DNA of 36,657 nt from Stentor coeruleus. Its lineage: Eukaryota > Ciliophora > Heterotrichea > Heterotrichida > Stentoridae. Location: NCBI GenBank assembly GCA_001970955.1, contig MPUH01000751.1, positions 1 through 36,657 of the forward strand, given 5' to 3'. The position numbers and the translations under genes are program-made. Position 1 is the first letter of the stretch. The number at the start of each line of letters is the position of its first letter. The notes under the pieces were generated by a model that saw only the letters and a list, made by a program, of their open reading frames with translations, made no database searches and was not told where the DNA came from. Shown here one piece after another: positions 29,655 through 36,657 of this stretch.

Positions 29655-29790
29655 AAAAACCCATAAAAAAATTATACTAAAAACCAAATACTTACTATAA
29701 AAAATATATAAAAATAGGGTTAACTAANAGAAATTCTTTCATATTACTAAAAACCCATAAAAAAATTATACTAAAAACCAAATACTTACT
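29635..29790. repeat. 62-bp direct duplication flanking N at 29728
   Basis: Bases 29635-29696 recur at 29729-29790. Unlike the other N sites, the left copy is followed by 31 unrelated bases before the N. Alternative haplotypes or a collapsed repeat are as likely as a simple contig overlap. Confidence 0.7.
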
Positions 29791-29828
29791 AATCAAAATG
29801 CTAGTAATTTTATCTTAATAGCATATAT

Positions 29829-31736
29829 ATGCTGCGAAATAAGACCCCAATTAATGCTCCTACACGAAATTCAACATTATTTACAACAGAAAAGCCCAAA
29901 GCTGTTAAGATTTTTGCCCAAGACTTTGAAGGAAATTCTTTTATTCAAAATAAAGCCCCGTTGCTTGATAAGTCACTAGTACAAAAAAACTTCGCTTCTG
30001 GAGAAGTCATACGGGGAACTTCACGTCCACTGACTGACACAGCGAAAAAAGATTATAAAATAAGAGCAGCATCTAAATCTAAGACTCCTTATAATGATTA
30101 TAAAAAACTGTTTTGTGCTGTATGTAAAAGAGGAAAATGCTCTTGTGCTAGGCTTAAGATAAAAAACTCACCAGACAAAGCAGAAGAAAACAACTCGGAA
30201 ACTGATGAAAAAATTAGTATTAGTCGACTTAAAGGTACTGGAATAAGAATAGTATTACTAATAAAAAGCAAATACCCTTGGCGACAACCAACTATATTAT
30301 TCGATTACCCAGAACAATGCCATAAACCATCACGTGTAACTCCTAATGTATTTGCCATGAAAGAAGAAGAGCTCAAATTAAAACCTTTGACATTTAAAGT
30401 ATCTGATAGTGCTTTAACCTATAACTGTTTCTTAAGTGCTTTTTTACATTCAGGGTTTACACAAACATCAAGTTCATCATTTAATGTCTGTATAACAAAT
30501 ATTCCAAAGCCAGAATATATGAAAGAACTCAGTCCTTATCAAAAACTTAATCATTTCCCAGGCATTTGGCAATTAGGTCGCAAGGATAATCTTTGGCGAA
30601 ATATCTTGAAAATGCGTAGGAAGCATGGAAAAGCTTATGATTTCTGTCCTTATACATTTTTGTTACCTGAAGATTTTTCTAGACTACAAGCAGAACGTGA
30701 GGAAAACCCAAAAACTTTGTGGATCTTAAAACCATCAGCTAGTTCTTGTGGAAGGGGTATTAAAGTTATATCAGGTAAATCCAAACTCTCTAGCAAAAAA
30801 TCTGGGTACATTGTGTCAAAGTACATAACTAATCCCCATACATTAAACGGTTTAAAATACGATCTTCGTATTTACGTGGGTGTTGTGTGTTTTGACCCCT
30901 TAAGAATCTACATCTACAAAGATGGCCTTGTTCGTTTTGCCACAGAAAAGTACTCAACTGAGCATAAAAAACTGAAAAAGCGTTACGTCCACCTGACAAA
31001 CTTTAGTGTCAACAAAAAATCAAGTAAATTCGTGAAAAACACCAACGCTCAAATCGATGGAGAAGGTTCAAAATGGAGTCTTAAAGCCTTAAAAAAAAAA
31101 TACGACGAACTTGGAATAAGTTATGAAGAAGTGTTTCGGAAAATTGAAGATATCATTATAAAAACCCTTATCGCTGTAGAACCACATGTTGTGAATAGTA
31201 TAAACCAAGCATGCAAAAGCCGCAATAATTGTTTTGAAACCTATGGATTTGATATTCTAATAGATGATACACTTAGACCTTGGTTATTAGAAGTTAATGT
31301 ATGCCCATCATTATCATCATCTTCTCCATTAGACAAACAAATAAAAACTTCATTGATGTGTGATATTTTTACATTGTCTAGTATTATACCTTATGATAGA
31401 AAAGATTTTGAAAAAGAACAAGAGTATATCAAATCAAGTAGACTTTATGGTATAGATAAAGTATCACGTATTGGGCATAGAAACCTTTCAGTTTTAGCAA
31501 ATTGTTTAACTTTAGAAGAATATTCTCTGAGTTTTGAAGATCTTGAAGTAATTGCAGAATGTGAAGAAGATAAAGAGAAATGTGGGGATTTTATAAGAAT
31601 ATTCCCATTGAAAGAGAATATTGAAATGTATTCTGGGTATTTTGAGGTTGTAAGATATAACAATACACTTCTTTGGAAGCATTTGAAAGCAGATGGGAAT
31701 ATTTTGGAGAATATACAAAAGTTATTGATAACTTAA
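29829..31736 (+). CDS. Tubulin tyrosine ligase-like polyglutamylase (TTLL4/5-like), 635 aa
   Basis: TTLL enzymes add glutamates to tubulin tails in cilia and cytoplasmic microtubules. The TTL domain spans about 195-520. It includes NHFPGIWQLGRKDNLWRNI (241-259), the ATP-grasp strand LWILKPSASSCGRGI (297-311), KYDLRIYVGV (343-352), LTNFSV (389-394), KWSLKAL (415-421) and the metal site WLLEVNVCPSL (485-495). The details, such as FDPLRIYIYKDGLVRFATEKY and SSSSPLD, fit the TTLL4/5 glutamylase branch best. The exact subfamily, and whether it initiates or elongates chains, is not settled. The N-terminal 190 residues are disordered except for a Cys cluster at 96-106 (FCAVCKRGKCSC) that may bind zinc. 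The ATG follows a CATATAT run. Its TAA overlaps the stop codon of the next, opposite gene. Confidence 0.92.
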   Translation: MLRNKTPINAPTRNSTLFTTEKPKAVKIFAQDFEGNSFIQNKAPLLDKSLVQKNFASGEVIRGTSRPLTDTAKKDYKIRAASKSKTPYNDYKKLFCAVCKRGKCSCARLKIKNSPDKAEENNSETDEKISISRLKGTGIRIVLLIKSKYPWRQPTILFDYPEQCHKPSRVTPNVFAMKEEELKLKPLTFKVSDSALTYNCFLSAFLHSGFTQTSSSSFNVCITNIPKPEYMKELSPYQKLNHFPGIWQLGRKDNLWRNILKMRRKHGKAYDFCPYTFLLPEDFSRLQAEREENPKTLWILKPSASSCGRGIKVISGKSKLSSKKSGYIVSKYITNPHTLNGLKYDLRIYVGVVCFDPLRIYIYKDGLVRFATEKYSTEHKKLKKRYVHLTNFSVNKKSSKFVKNTNAQIDGEGSKWSLKALKKKYDELGISYEEVFRKIEDIIIKTLIAVEPHVVNSINQACKSRNNCFETYGFDILIDDTLRPWLLEVNVCPSLSSSSPLDKQIKTSLMCDIFTLSSIIPYDRKDFEKEQEYIKSSRLYGIDKVSRIGHRNLSVLANCLTLEEYSLSFEDLEVIAECEEDKEKCGDFIRIFPLKENIEMYSGYFEVVRYNNTLLWKHLKADGNILENIQKLLIT

Positions 31737-32794
31737 ATTATACGTTTTGATAAGTGGCTGAGGTTTTTTATAGATGTTTTTAGGAGGTTTCTTGCTGATA
31801 AGGCTGTGATTTCTTGAAGGGCCATGGATTTTGGTAAGGTTTGACTTGGTTTTTGGATCATGAAAAGTTTTTTACGCCCTTTAAGCTCATTTTCTATAGT
31901 GCGTCGGATGCCTTCGTTTAGACGTGCTTGGATGTTTTTTTCTGATAAGGAAACTTGCATTTGGGCTGTGAGCAGTTTTAGATCTTCTAAGTAATTAGCT
32001 GTGGTTTTGTGAGTGTTTTTGGCGATTTTCTTAGCGAAAAGCTCTTCGTTTGGGTATAGTTTTTCCCCTTTAGCAACCTTATCAATCCAACTCTTATACG
32101 TAATATTCCTAATACTCTCCTGCTGCCTTGTGATTTCTCCAATCTCATGATCGATTTTATCTTTAATCGTCAATCTATTTTTCATAAATCCAACCTGAGA
32201 TTTTTTCTTTACCTTTTTATCACTTTCCTTATTACTAATTATAGTCTGTGACATTCTAGTAATAACAATAGGAGTATATCCATAAGCATTAATTCCAAGA
32301 CAATAATTTGTAGTATCAGTAATAAGAAATGTTATATCTAAATGAGTAAGTTTGCAATGAACAGTTTGAACCTCTTTATCAATAATCATCTTTATAACTT
32401 CCATTGTTCTTTTAATATTCGATTCTTTACCTACCGAAGATAATATTTTGCTTAATTTTATCCCTTCTGATGTCCACACAACACTGATTTCAGTGGAGTT
32501 TTTTATATATTCTTGTATGACAAAAACATCTGATAAAGGGATTTTTGAATTGTACCGTGTTGATGTATGGTTTTGTTTGATTATAGCAAAGTCTTCTTCT
32601 GACCTTTTCCATATTTTTATGAGGTCTTCGATGTCTTCTTGGCTAATTTCTGCGAATTTTAGACTTCCAGAATCGCTAGTCATGTAGGTTACTTCATCAA
32701 ATCCAAAACCTTTGATTATACTTTTAGGCACACTGATTCCAATTTTGAAGTCTGAGTCGTAAAATAGTTTGTATAAGTGAGTGCTTTTGGCCAT
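31733..32794 (-). CDS. Hypothetical protein, 353 aa
   Basis: I do not recognise a family. The N-terminal 190 residues alternate strands and helices and look globular. Residues 200-353 are basic and helical with coiled-coil tendency. No signal peptide, membrane segment or metal-binding pattern is present. The gene converges on the TTLL gene. Its TAA (31733-31735) and the TTLL TAA (31734-31736) lie within one TTAA tetramer, so the two coding regions overlap end to end. That leaves no room for separate 3' UTRs. The function is unknown, and proximity to TTLL is not evidence of a shared role in this genome. Confidence 0.7.
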   Translation of the reverse strand: MAKSTHLYKLFYDSDFKIGISVPKSIIKGFGFDEVTYMTSDSGSLKFAEISQEDIEDLIKIWKRSEEDFAIIKQNHTSTRYNSKIPLSDVFVIQEYIKNSTEISVVWTSEGIKLSKILSSVGKESNIKRTMEVIKMIIDKEVQTVHCKLTHLDITFLITDTTNYCLGINAYGYTPIVITRMSQTIISNKESDKKVKKKSQVGFMKNRLTIKDKIDHEIGEITRQQESIRNITYKSWIDKVAKGEKLYPNEELFAKKIAKNTHKTTANYLEDLKLLTAQMQVSLSEKNIQARLNEGIRRTIENELKGRKKLFMIQKPSQTLPKSMALQEITALSARNLLKTSIKNLSHLSKRII

Positions 32795-32962
32795 TTGAAG
32801 TTTAGTTTATTATTAATATATAATTATTGGGTTAAAGGTAAGGAATTAAGAATAAATATATTTTTGTTATAATGATAATATGGCTTTGAGAACTATAATT
32901 TTTTTATAAATGATTCAATCATAAACATAAAAAACTGTATATTTGTAAATCTACTTAAAAAA

Positions 32963-35308
32963 CTATTTACTCTGAGCACAGTGGCAAATAGCTAAATCAC
33001 TGATATAAGCGTTATCACACATATCATATCTCCCTACAATTAATCTTGTATGGTTTCCCTCTAAAGAATTCAACTCACCTGCATAGTATATTTCTGAAAA
33101 TTTTTCCTTGTTAAATATTGTGAAATAATTCAAATGTCTGTGGTCTACACACATTAACTCATTGATTTTGCATGTATCATAGCAACTTTTACCTTTTATA
33201 GCATATAAATAATTATAATTGTAAAATGTTGATTCTTGGCACTTTGTTGTGTTAAGTTTTTTTAGTAATGGATCGACAATATCAAGTCTTGTTAGAGACC
33301 AAATTTTTTTCATTGAAATGATCGTATCTTTCCCTTGTCCTGATTCTTTCTTTTTCTCTAATGTTTCGAAATTATTAAATACCCCAATTTTCGGTTTCTT
33401 ATTTAACTTTTCACACCACATTGATGCCTCTATCATAAAAACCATGTTTGTATTTTTTTCTAATTTAAAAATTTCAAGTATATTTATTGGCTTTACAACG
33501 TCATCTGTATCTAAATTCATAAATCCTATATATAAAGTTTCATCAATTTTCACCTTTTTGCAATCTTTATTAATTACTTTTATAAAATAAGTGTTCATTT
33601 CATCAATTATTCGATTTAAAAAATATTTGTAGATACTATCATTACTGACATTAATAGGGGATATTTCTTCATAAGTCCTAGAAAGACAAAAAGATTCTTT
33701 TATTCCTATATCTGCACATTTTCTCTTTTCGCTTGCACGTTCTAATAATACTGATATAGATTTTCCCTCTGTTTCTATTTCTTGATACTCATATGATTCT
33801 TCTGATATATTTGTATAAGGCAGATTTGCTACATGCTTTAAAGTTTTATACCAATCATATCTTGAAAGCAATCTTCTGCTATTAACATCAAGGTTATTAT
33901 GAAAATCATGTTTGTCTATAAAATCTCTATTTGAAATTACAAAGTGAAATGGTAAGCCCCTTTCTCCTATTCCATATAAAGAACTAAAATCATTATTATA
34001 TCTTCCATGATCTGATGCGTATATAATAAAAAGATCTTCTGAGTTTTTAGAATACATTTCTAAAGTTTTCTCAAAAAATGCTTTTGTGTCTTTATCAGAG
34101 TATTCTAATCTTGTCCCTGAATCATCATGAGCAACAGATATTTGAATATAAGCAAATTTATTGTAGCCTTTATAGTTATCTAAAAACTGTGATAAGTAAT
34201 TTAATGAATGATTGTGAGGAAATTTCGAACCTATGCATTTGTATTTTTCTGATCCATCGTGATATTTATATAATTGTTTAGCTAAATTCCAGAAATTGCA
34301 TACTTTATGATCAGTTAAAACAGTACGGCCTACAACTGTAGGTAAATAATCAGTGACTACATCATGAGCATACATCGTTACAAAACCTTTTTGCTTGAAA
34401 TAAGTCCAGATAGCCTTTTCTTTTTGTCGGTTTATGTAATGATCTTTAAATTTTGTTTCTTTAACAGATTTACCTTCATCTTGCTCAAGAGATAATTCAT
34501 ATGAAATTCCAAATAGAAATGGAGTCATGTTTGATCTTGTATTTGCCCTCATCCCATTATTGCCTAAAAAATCGTAAATATAAAAATGTTTTGAAAGCTC
34601 AGAAAAGTTTCCTGCGATAGAATTATTAAAAAACTCTATAGTCTCTGGCATATTCCTATAGAAACCTCTTCTTGAAACACTATCTATAATAAATAAAATA
34701 ACAGTTAGAGGTTTATAGCCTTTACTCACATTATAATTTGTTTTTAATTTTTCTTCTATTTGTCTTGTGCTACTTGCCACGCTTTGATTGAAAATATTTC
34801 TTAAAAATACATCACTTTTATCTTTTTCACAAGAGACGTAGCCATATTCTGATTTATTACTAAATTTGTAAGTATTTTCATAGTTTTTCAAAATGTATTC
34901 TAGTTTAAGTGCACCATAATATTCAGTAAGAGTATTATTAGGTTCAAAAATTGTGAATTTTGTTTTATCAGAACATGTCGAGGTATAATTTTGAAAGTCT
35001 ATCACATTTCCACATTGACAAGTGATTTTACCAGGTTTTTTAAAGATTGTGTTGCTTTCTTTTTTATTCATTCCTAAAGATATTGCCTGATGGGATATTT
35101 TATAAACTCTAGAGTTAAAGAACAAAGGACGAGAATATGTCTCATTACGAATCGAGCTTTGATTAGTAATGATTTTAAAGTAATTTTCTTCAATATAAGC
35201 ATTAACCTCAGAAGTGTCTTTAAAAAATTCAAACATAAGCAAAATGCTAGTCAGAATAAGAATAAAAAGAAGCACGATGAATGAGATAATCTTTAGAAAG
35301 CTTCTCAT
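32963..35308 (-). CDS. DUF229-type type II membrane protein (alkaline phosphatase/sulfatase fold), 781 aa
   Basis: Residues 4-28 form a single membrane anchor, and the rest should face the lumen or outside. The alkaline-phosphatase-like core starts at VILFIIDSVSRRGFYRNMPET (203-223), where Asp209 is the expected metal ligand. RSNMTPFLFG (258-267) is where the nucleophile lies in the fold. Further metal-site candidates are AHDD (about 395) and ASDHGRY (about 435). These elements match DUF229, whose reaction is unknown but may be hydrolysis of phosphate or sulfate esters on glycans. A Cys-rich C-terminal module (720-781) reads SCYDTCKINELMC and ends in a CHCAQSK tail. N-glycosylation sites are frequent. 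A decayed copy and a third copy follow upstream, so this is a local gene family. It ends in TAG. Confidence 0.85.
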   Translation of the reverse strand: MRSFLKIISFIVLLFILILTSILLMFEFFKDTSEVNAYIEENYFKIITNQSSIRNETYSRPLFFNSRVYKISHQAISLGMNKKESNTIFKKPGKITCQCGNVIDFQNYTSTCSDKTKFTIFEPNNTLTEYYGALKLEYILKNYENTYKFSNKSEYGYVSCEKDKSDVFLRNIFNQSVASSTRQIEEKLKTNYNVSKGYKPLTVILFIIDSVSRRGFYRNMPETIEFFNNSIAGNFSELSKHFYIYDFLGNNGMRANTRSNMTPFLFGISYELSLEQDEGKSVKETKFKDHYINRQKEKAIWTYFKQKGFVTMYAHDVVTDYLPTVVGRTVLTDHKVCNFWNLAKQLYKYHDGSEKYKCIGSKFPHNHSLNYLSQFLDNYKGYNKFAYIQISVAHDDSGTRLEYSDKDTKAFFEKTLEMYSKNSEDLFIIYASDHGRYNNDFSSLYGIGERGLPFHFVISNRDFIDKHDFHNNLDVNSRRLLSRYDWYKTLKHVANLPYTNISEESYEYQEIETEGKSISVLLERASEKRKCADIGIKESFCLSRTYEEISPINVSNDSIYKYFLNRIIDEMNTYFIKVINKDCKKVKIDETLYIGFMNLDTDDVVKPINILEIFKLEKNTNMVFMIEASMWCEKLNKKPKIGVFNNFETLEKKKESGQGKDTIISMKKIWSLTRLDIVDPLLKKLNTTKCQESTFYNYNYLYAIKGKSCYDTCKINELMCVDHRHLNYFTIFNKEKFSEIYYAGELNSLEGNHTRLIVGRYDMCDNAYISDLAICHCAQSK

Positions 35309-35599
35309 ATTATTATTATTAAAAAATTTAAAGGTTTGGCTTTAAGATAAAATCCTGAAAATTAGCATAAAATTTATATCATTATCAATACCAATTGTAT
35401 TAAAATCTATCAAAACTTAATGATAATTTGCAAAATCAGCTGCCACCAAAAATTTCAAAATAATTCAAAGATTAATGATTGCATATATTCAAAATATTAA
35501 AATCAATTTTTTGTCTCCAATAATATTTTTATATTATTATTTTGATTTATATAGCAGTAAATTTTGATATTTTCAGCATTTTAGTTTTTGAATTTGCAG
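35309..35599. other. AT-rich upstream region of the DUF229 gene
   Basis: It is very AT-rich and probably holds the promoter of the minus-strand gene that starts at 35308. No gene remnant was seen until the paralogue fragment begins near 35600. Confidence 0.5.
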
Positions 35600-36485
35600 G
35601 GCGCTTAAGTTTGAATGTGTTTTTAAAAAATATGATAAAAACTATAATTTTAGTAATAATTCAGAATACGGCTATGTTTCTTGCGGAGAAAATCATGGTG
35701 ATGTATTTTTAAGAAATACATTTAATCAAAGTGTGGGAAGTAGTACAAGATGAATAGAAAAAAGTTTAAAAATAAATTATAAGATGAGCGAAAACTATAA
35801 ACTTTTAACTGTTATTTTATTTGTTATAGATAGTGTTTCCAGAAGAGGCTTTTATAGGAACATGCCAAATACTTTAAAGTTTTTAATGAGTCTGTGGCAA
35901 GATTTAGGACAGAGCTTTAGAAGAAATTTTATATATTCTACCATAAAGTTCAGTTAGCGTAGAATTTAGTTCAAAATTTTTTTATAGTATTCCCATTAAG
36001 GCATTTTAAATTATAGGTTTGGAGGTCAATTACTTTTTAATTTTTACATTTATTTGAGTTAAATAGTTCATAGGTTGTATCACTTTCCTTTTGGTTTATT
36101 CCTAAAGAAACTGGCTGATAGGTGATGTTATGAACTCTGGAATTTAAGAATAAAGGACGAGAAAGTTTTTAGATTACAAATCTCTGAATTTCATTTAAGG
36201 TAGCACTGAAATTATTAGAGGTAGCATTACAATAATCAGAGGCAGTATTGAAGTAATTGGCTTAATTGTATTAATTATTTAAATTAAGCTTATAAATAAT
36301 AAAATAGTTTTTAATCGCAAATCAAGACTTTTAGTTTTTTTTATGTTTTTCAAAGTAATTTTCATCTTCGTTAGAAAAGGCAGGTCAGAACTTTCTTCGC
36401 TCAAAAGAAAAATTATGAAAACGCTTATCAATGCTGAAATAGCAAGAAGTGCAATAGACTTGAAAGCTTTTGTAATCACTCTCAT
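35600..36485. pseudogene. Decayed DUF229 paralogue with an inverted internal segment
   Basis: On the minus strand, 36485-35941 reads as the 5' part of a DUF229 paralogue. It has an anchor-like start (MRVITKAFKSIALLAISAL), then SRPLFLNSRVHNITYQPVSLGINQKESD, then VIDLQTYNLKC and, after a frameshift, LNSTLTELYG. It carries several stops. The next expected segment is not on that strand. It lies on the plus strand at 35600-35940: NFSNNSEYGYVSC, then DVFLRNTFNQSV, a TGA where the intact gene has Gln183, VILFVIDSVSRRGFYRNMP, a frameshift and a TAG. The inversion boundary is exactly at 35940/35941, where both halves meet tail to tail. The rest of the gene is absent. The intact neighbour at 32963-35308 is the reference for these matches. 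Confidence 0.88.
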
Positions 36486-36576
36486 CTACTATTTTTATAG
36501 CTCAATCATTTTTAGGGCAATTACAATTTATATGAGATTGCAAGTTGAAATTTTATGAAGAATAAATTTTAATTAA

Positions 36577-36657
36577 CTAATCTATCTGAGCACAATAGCA
36601 TATTGCTGATTCACTTACAATATCTTGATTGCACATATCATATCTTCCTATAAACAG
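36577..36657 (-). CDS. 3' end of a third DUF229 family copy, cut by the window edge
   Basis: The last 26 codons before a TAG read LFIGRYDMCNQDIVSESAI followed by CYCAQID. The intact neighbour ends LIVGRYDMCDNAYISDLAI followed by CHCAQSK, so the match is clear and collinear. The frame is open to the edge of the window. Whether this copy is intact cannot be seen. It lies on the same strand as the intact copy, 91 bases upstream of the decayed one, which makes a tandem array. Confidence 0.88.
   Translation of the reverse strand: MFIGRYDMCNQDIVSESAICYCAQID

Larger units (their letters stand above)
29079..29828. other. Divergent intergenic region with tandem repeat
   Basis: This lies between the starts of two divergent genes. 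It is G- and purine-rich on the plus strand next to 29079. It holds a 72-bp tandem duplication and an N at 29728. No gene was seen. Confidence 0.5.

Noticed and set aside
29466..29700. Short ORFs on both strands within the 72-bp tandem repeat
   Set aside because: They exist only because the repeat unit length is a multiple of three and free of stops. No other coding sign is present.
29708..29728. Possible telomere-like sequence before the N at 29728
   Set aside because: Only a single GGGTTAAC-like stretch is present and it is not repeated, so it is not a telomere.
1..36657. CRISPR arrays, bacterial promoters, ribosome binding sites, insertion sequences
   Set aside because: The window is eukaryotic. 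No regularly spaced repeats, transposase genes or Shine-Dalgarno-type signals were seen.

Overview
The window looks like macronuclear DNA of a ciliate, most likely a heterotrich close to Stentor. It is AT-rich and gene-dense. The long reading frames use the standard code, with TAA, TAG and TGA all serving as final stops. The four introns I could prove by reading frame and homology are only 15, 15, 15 and 16 nt long (9546-9560, 10514-10528, 10626-10641, 10670-10684). That combination is known from Stentor. Several genes belong to cilia and centrioles (SSNA1, a TTLL polyglutamylase, a kinesin).

Layout. 312-6866: an orphan gene, a minus-strand kinesin, a 2.5 kb AT-rich gap and a thioredoxin-fold membrane protein. 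7363-12572: an orphan low-complexity protein, SSNA1, an unusual ORF crossed by TAA/TAG, a three-intron UBE2W-type E2, a G6Pase/PAP2-type phosphatase and an Alba-domain protein. 12739-16996: a plus-strand run of a coiled-coil protein, TFIIF alpha and an SLC35F6-like transporter. 17037-20469: cytosolic-type isoleucyl-tRNA synthetase, broken only by assembly joins. 21207-29078: a coiled-coil protein, a FYVE-like protein, HspBP1/Fes1, a small probable mitochondrial protein, an orphan and a LITAF-domain protein. 29829-31736: a TTLL glutamylase, followed by an orphan gene whose stop codon overlaps the TTLL stop. 32963-36657: a minus-strand cluster of a DUF229-type membrane phosphatase/sulfatase-fold gene, a decayed paralogue with an inverted internal segment, and the 3' end of a third copy at the window edge.

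There is no operon logic. Each gene appears to be its own unit with a very short 5' leader, and AT-rich TATA-like runs sit within about 20 nt of most start codons. Flanking DNA is C-rich and G-poor upstream of many genes and the reverse downstream, read in the gene's own sense.

Six single-N positions (14476, 18983, 19147, 23974, 28185, 29728) lie next to near-identical duplications. At least the first five look like unmerged overlapping contig ends rather than biology. The most interesting non-routine signals are the TAA/TAG-interrupted but otherwise coding-like ORF at 9740-10225 and the rearranged DUF229 paralogue at 35600-36485.
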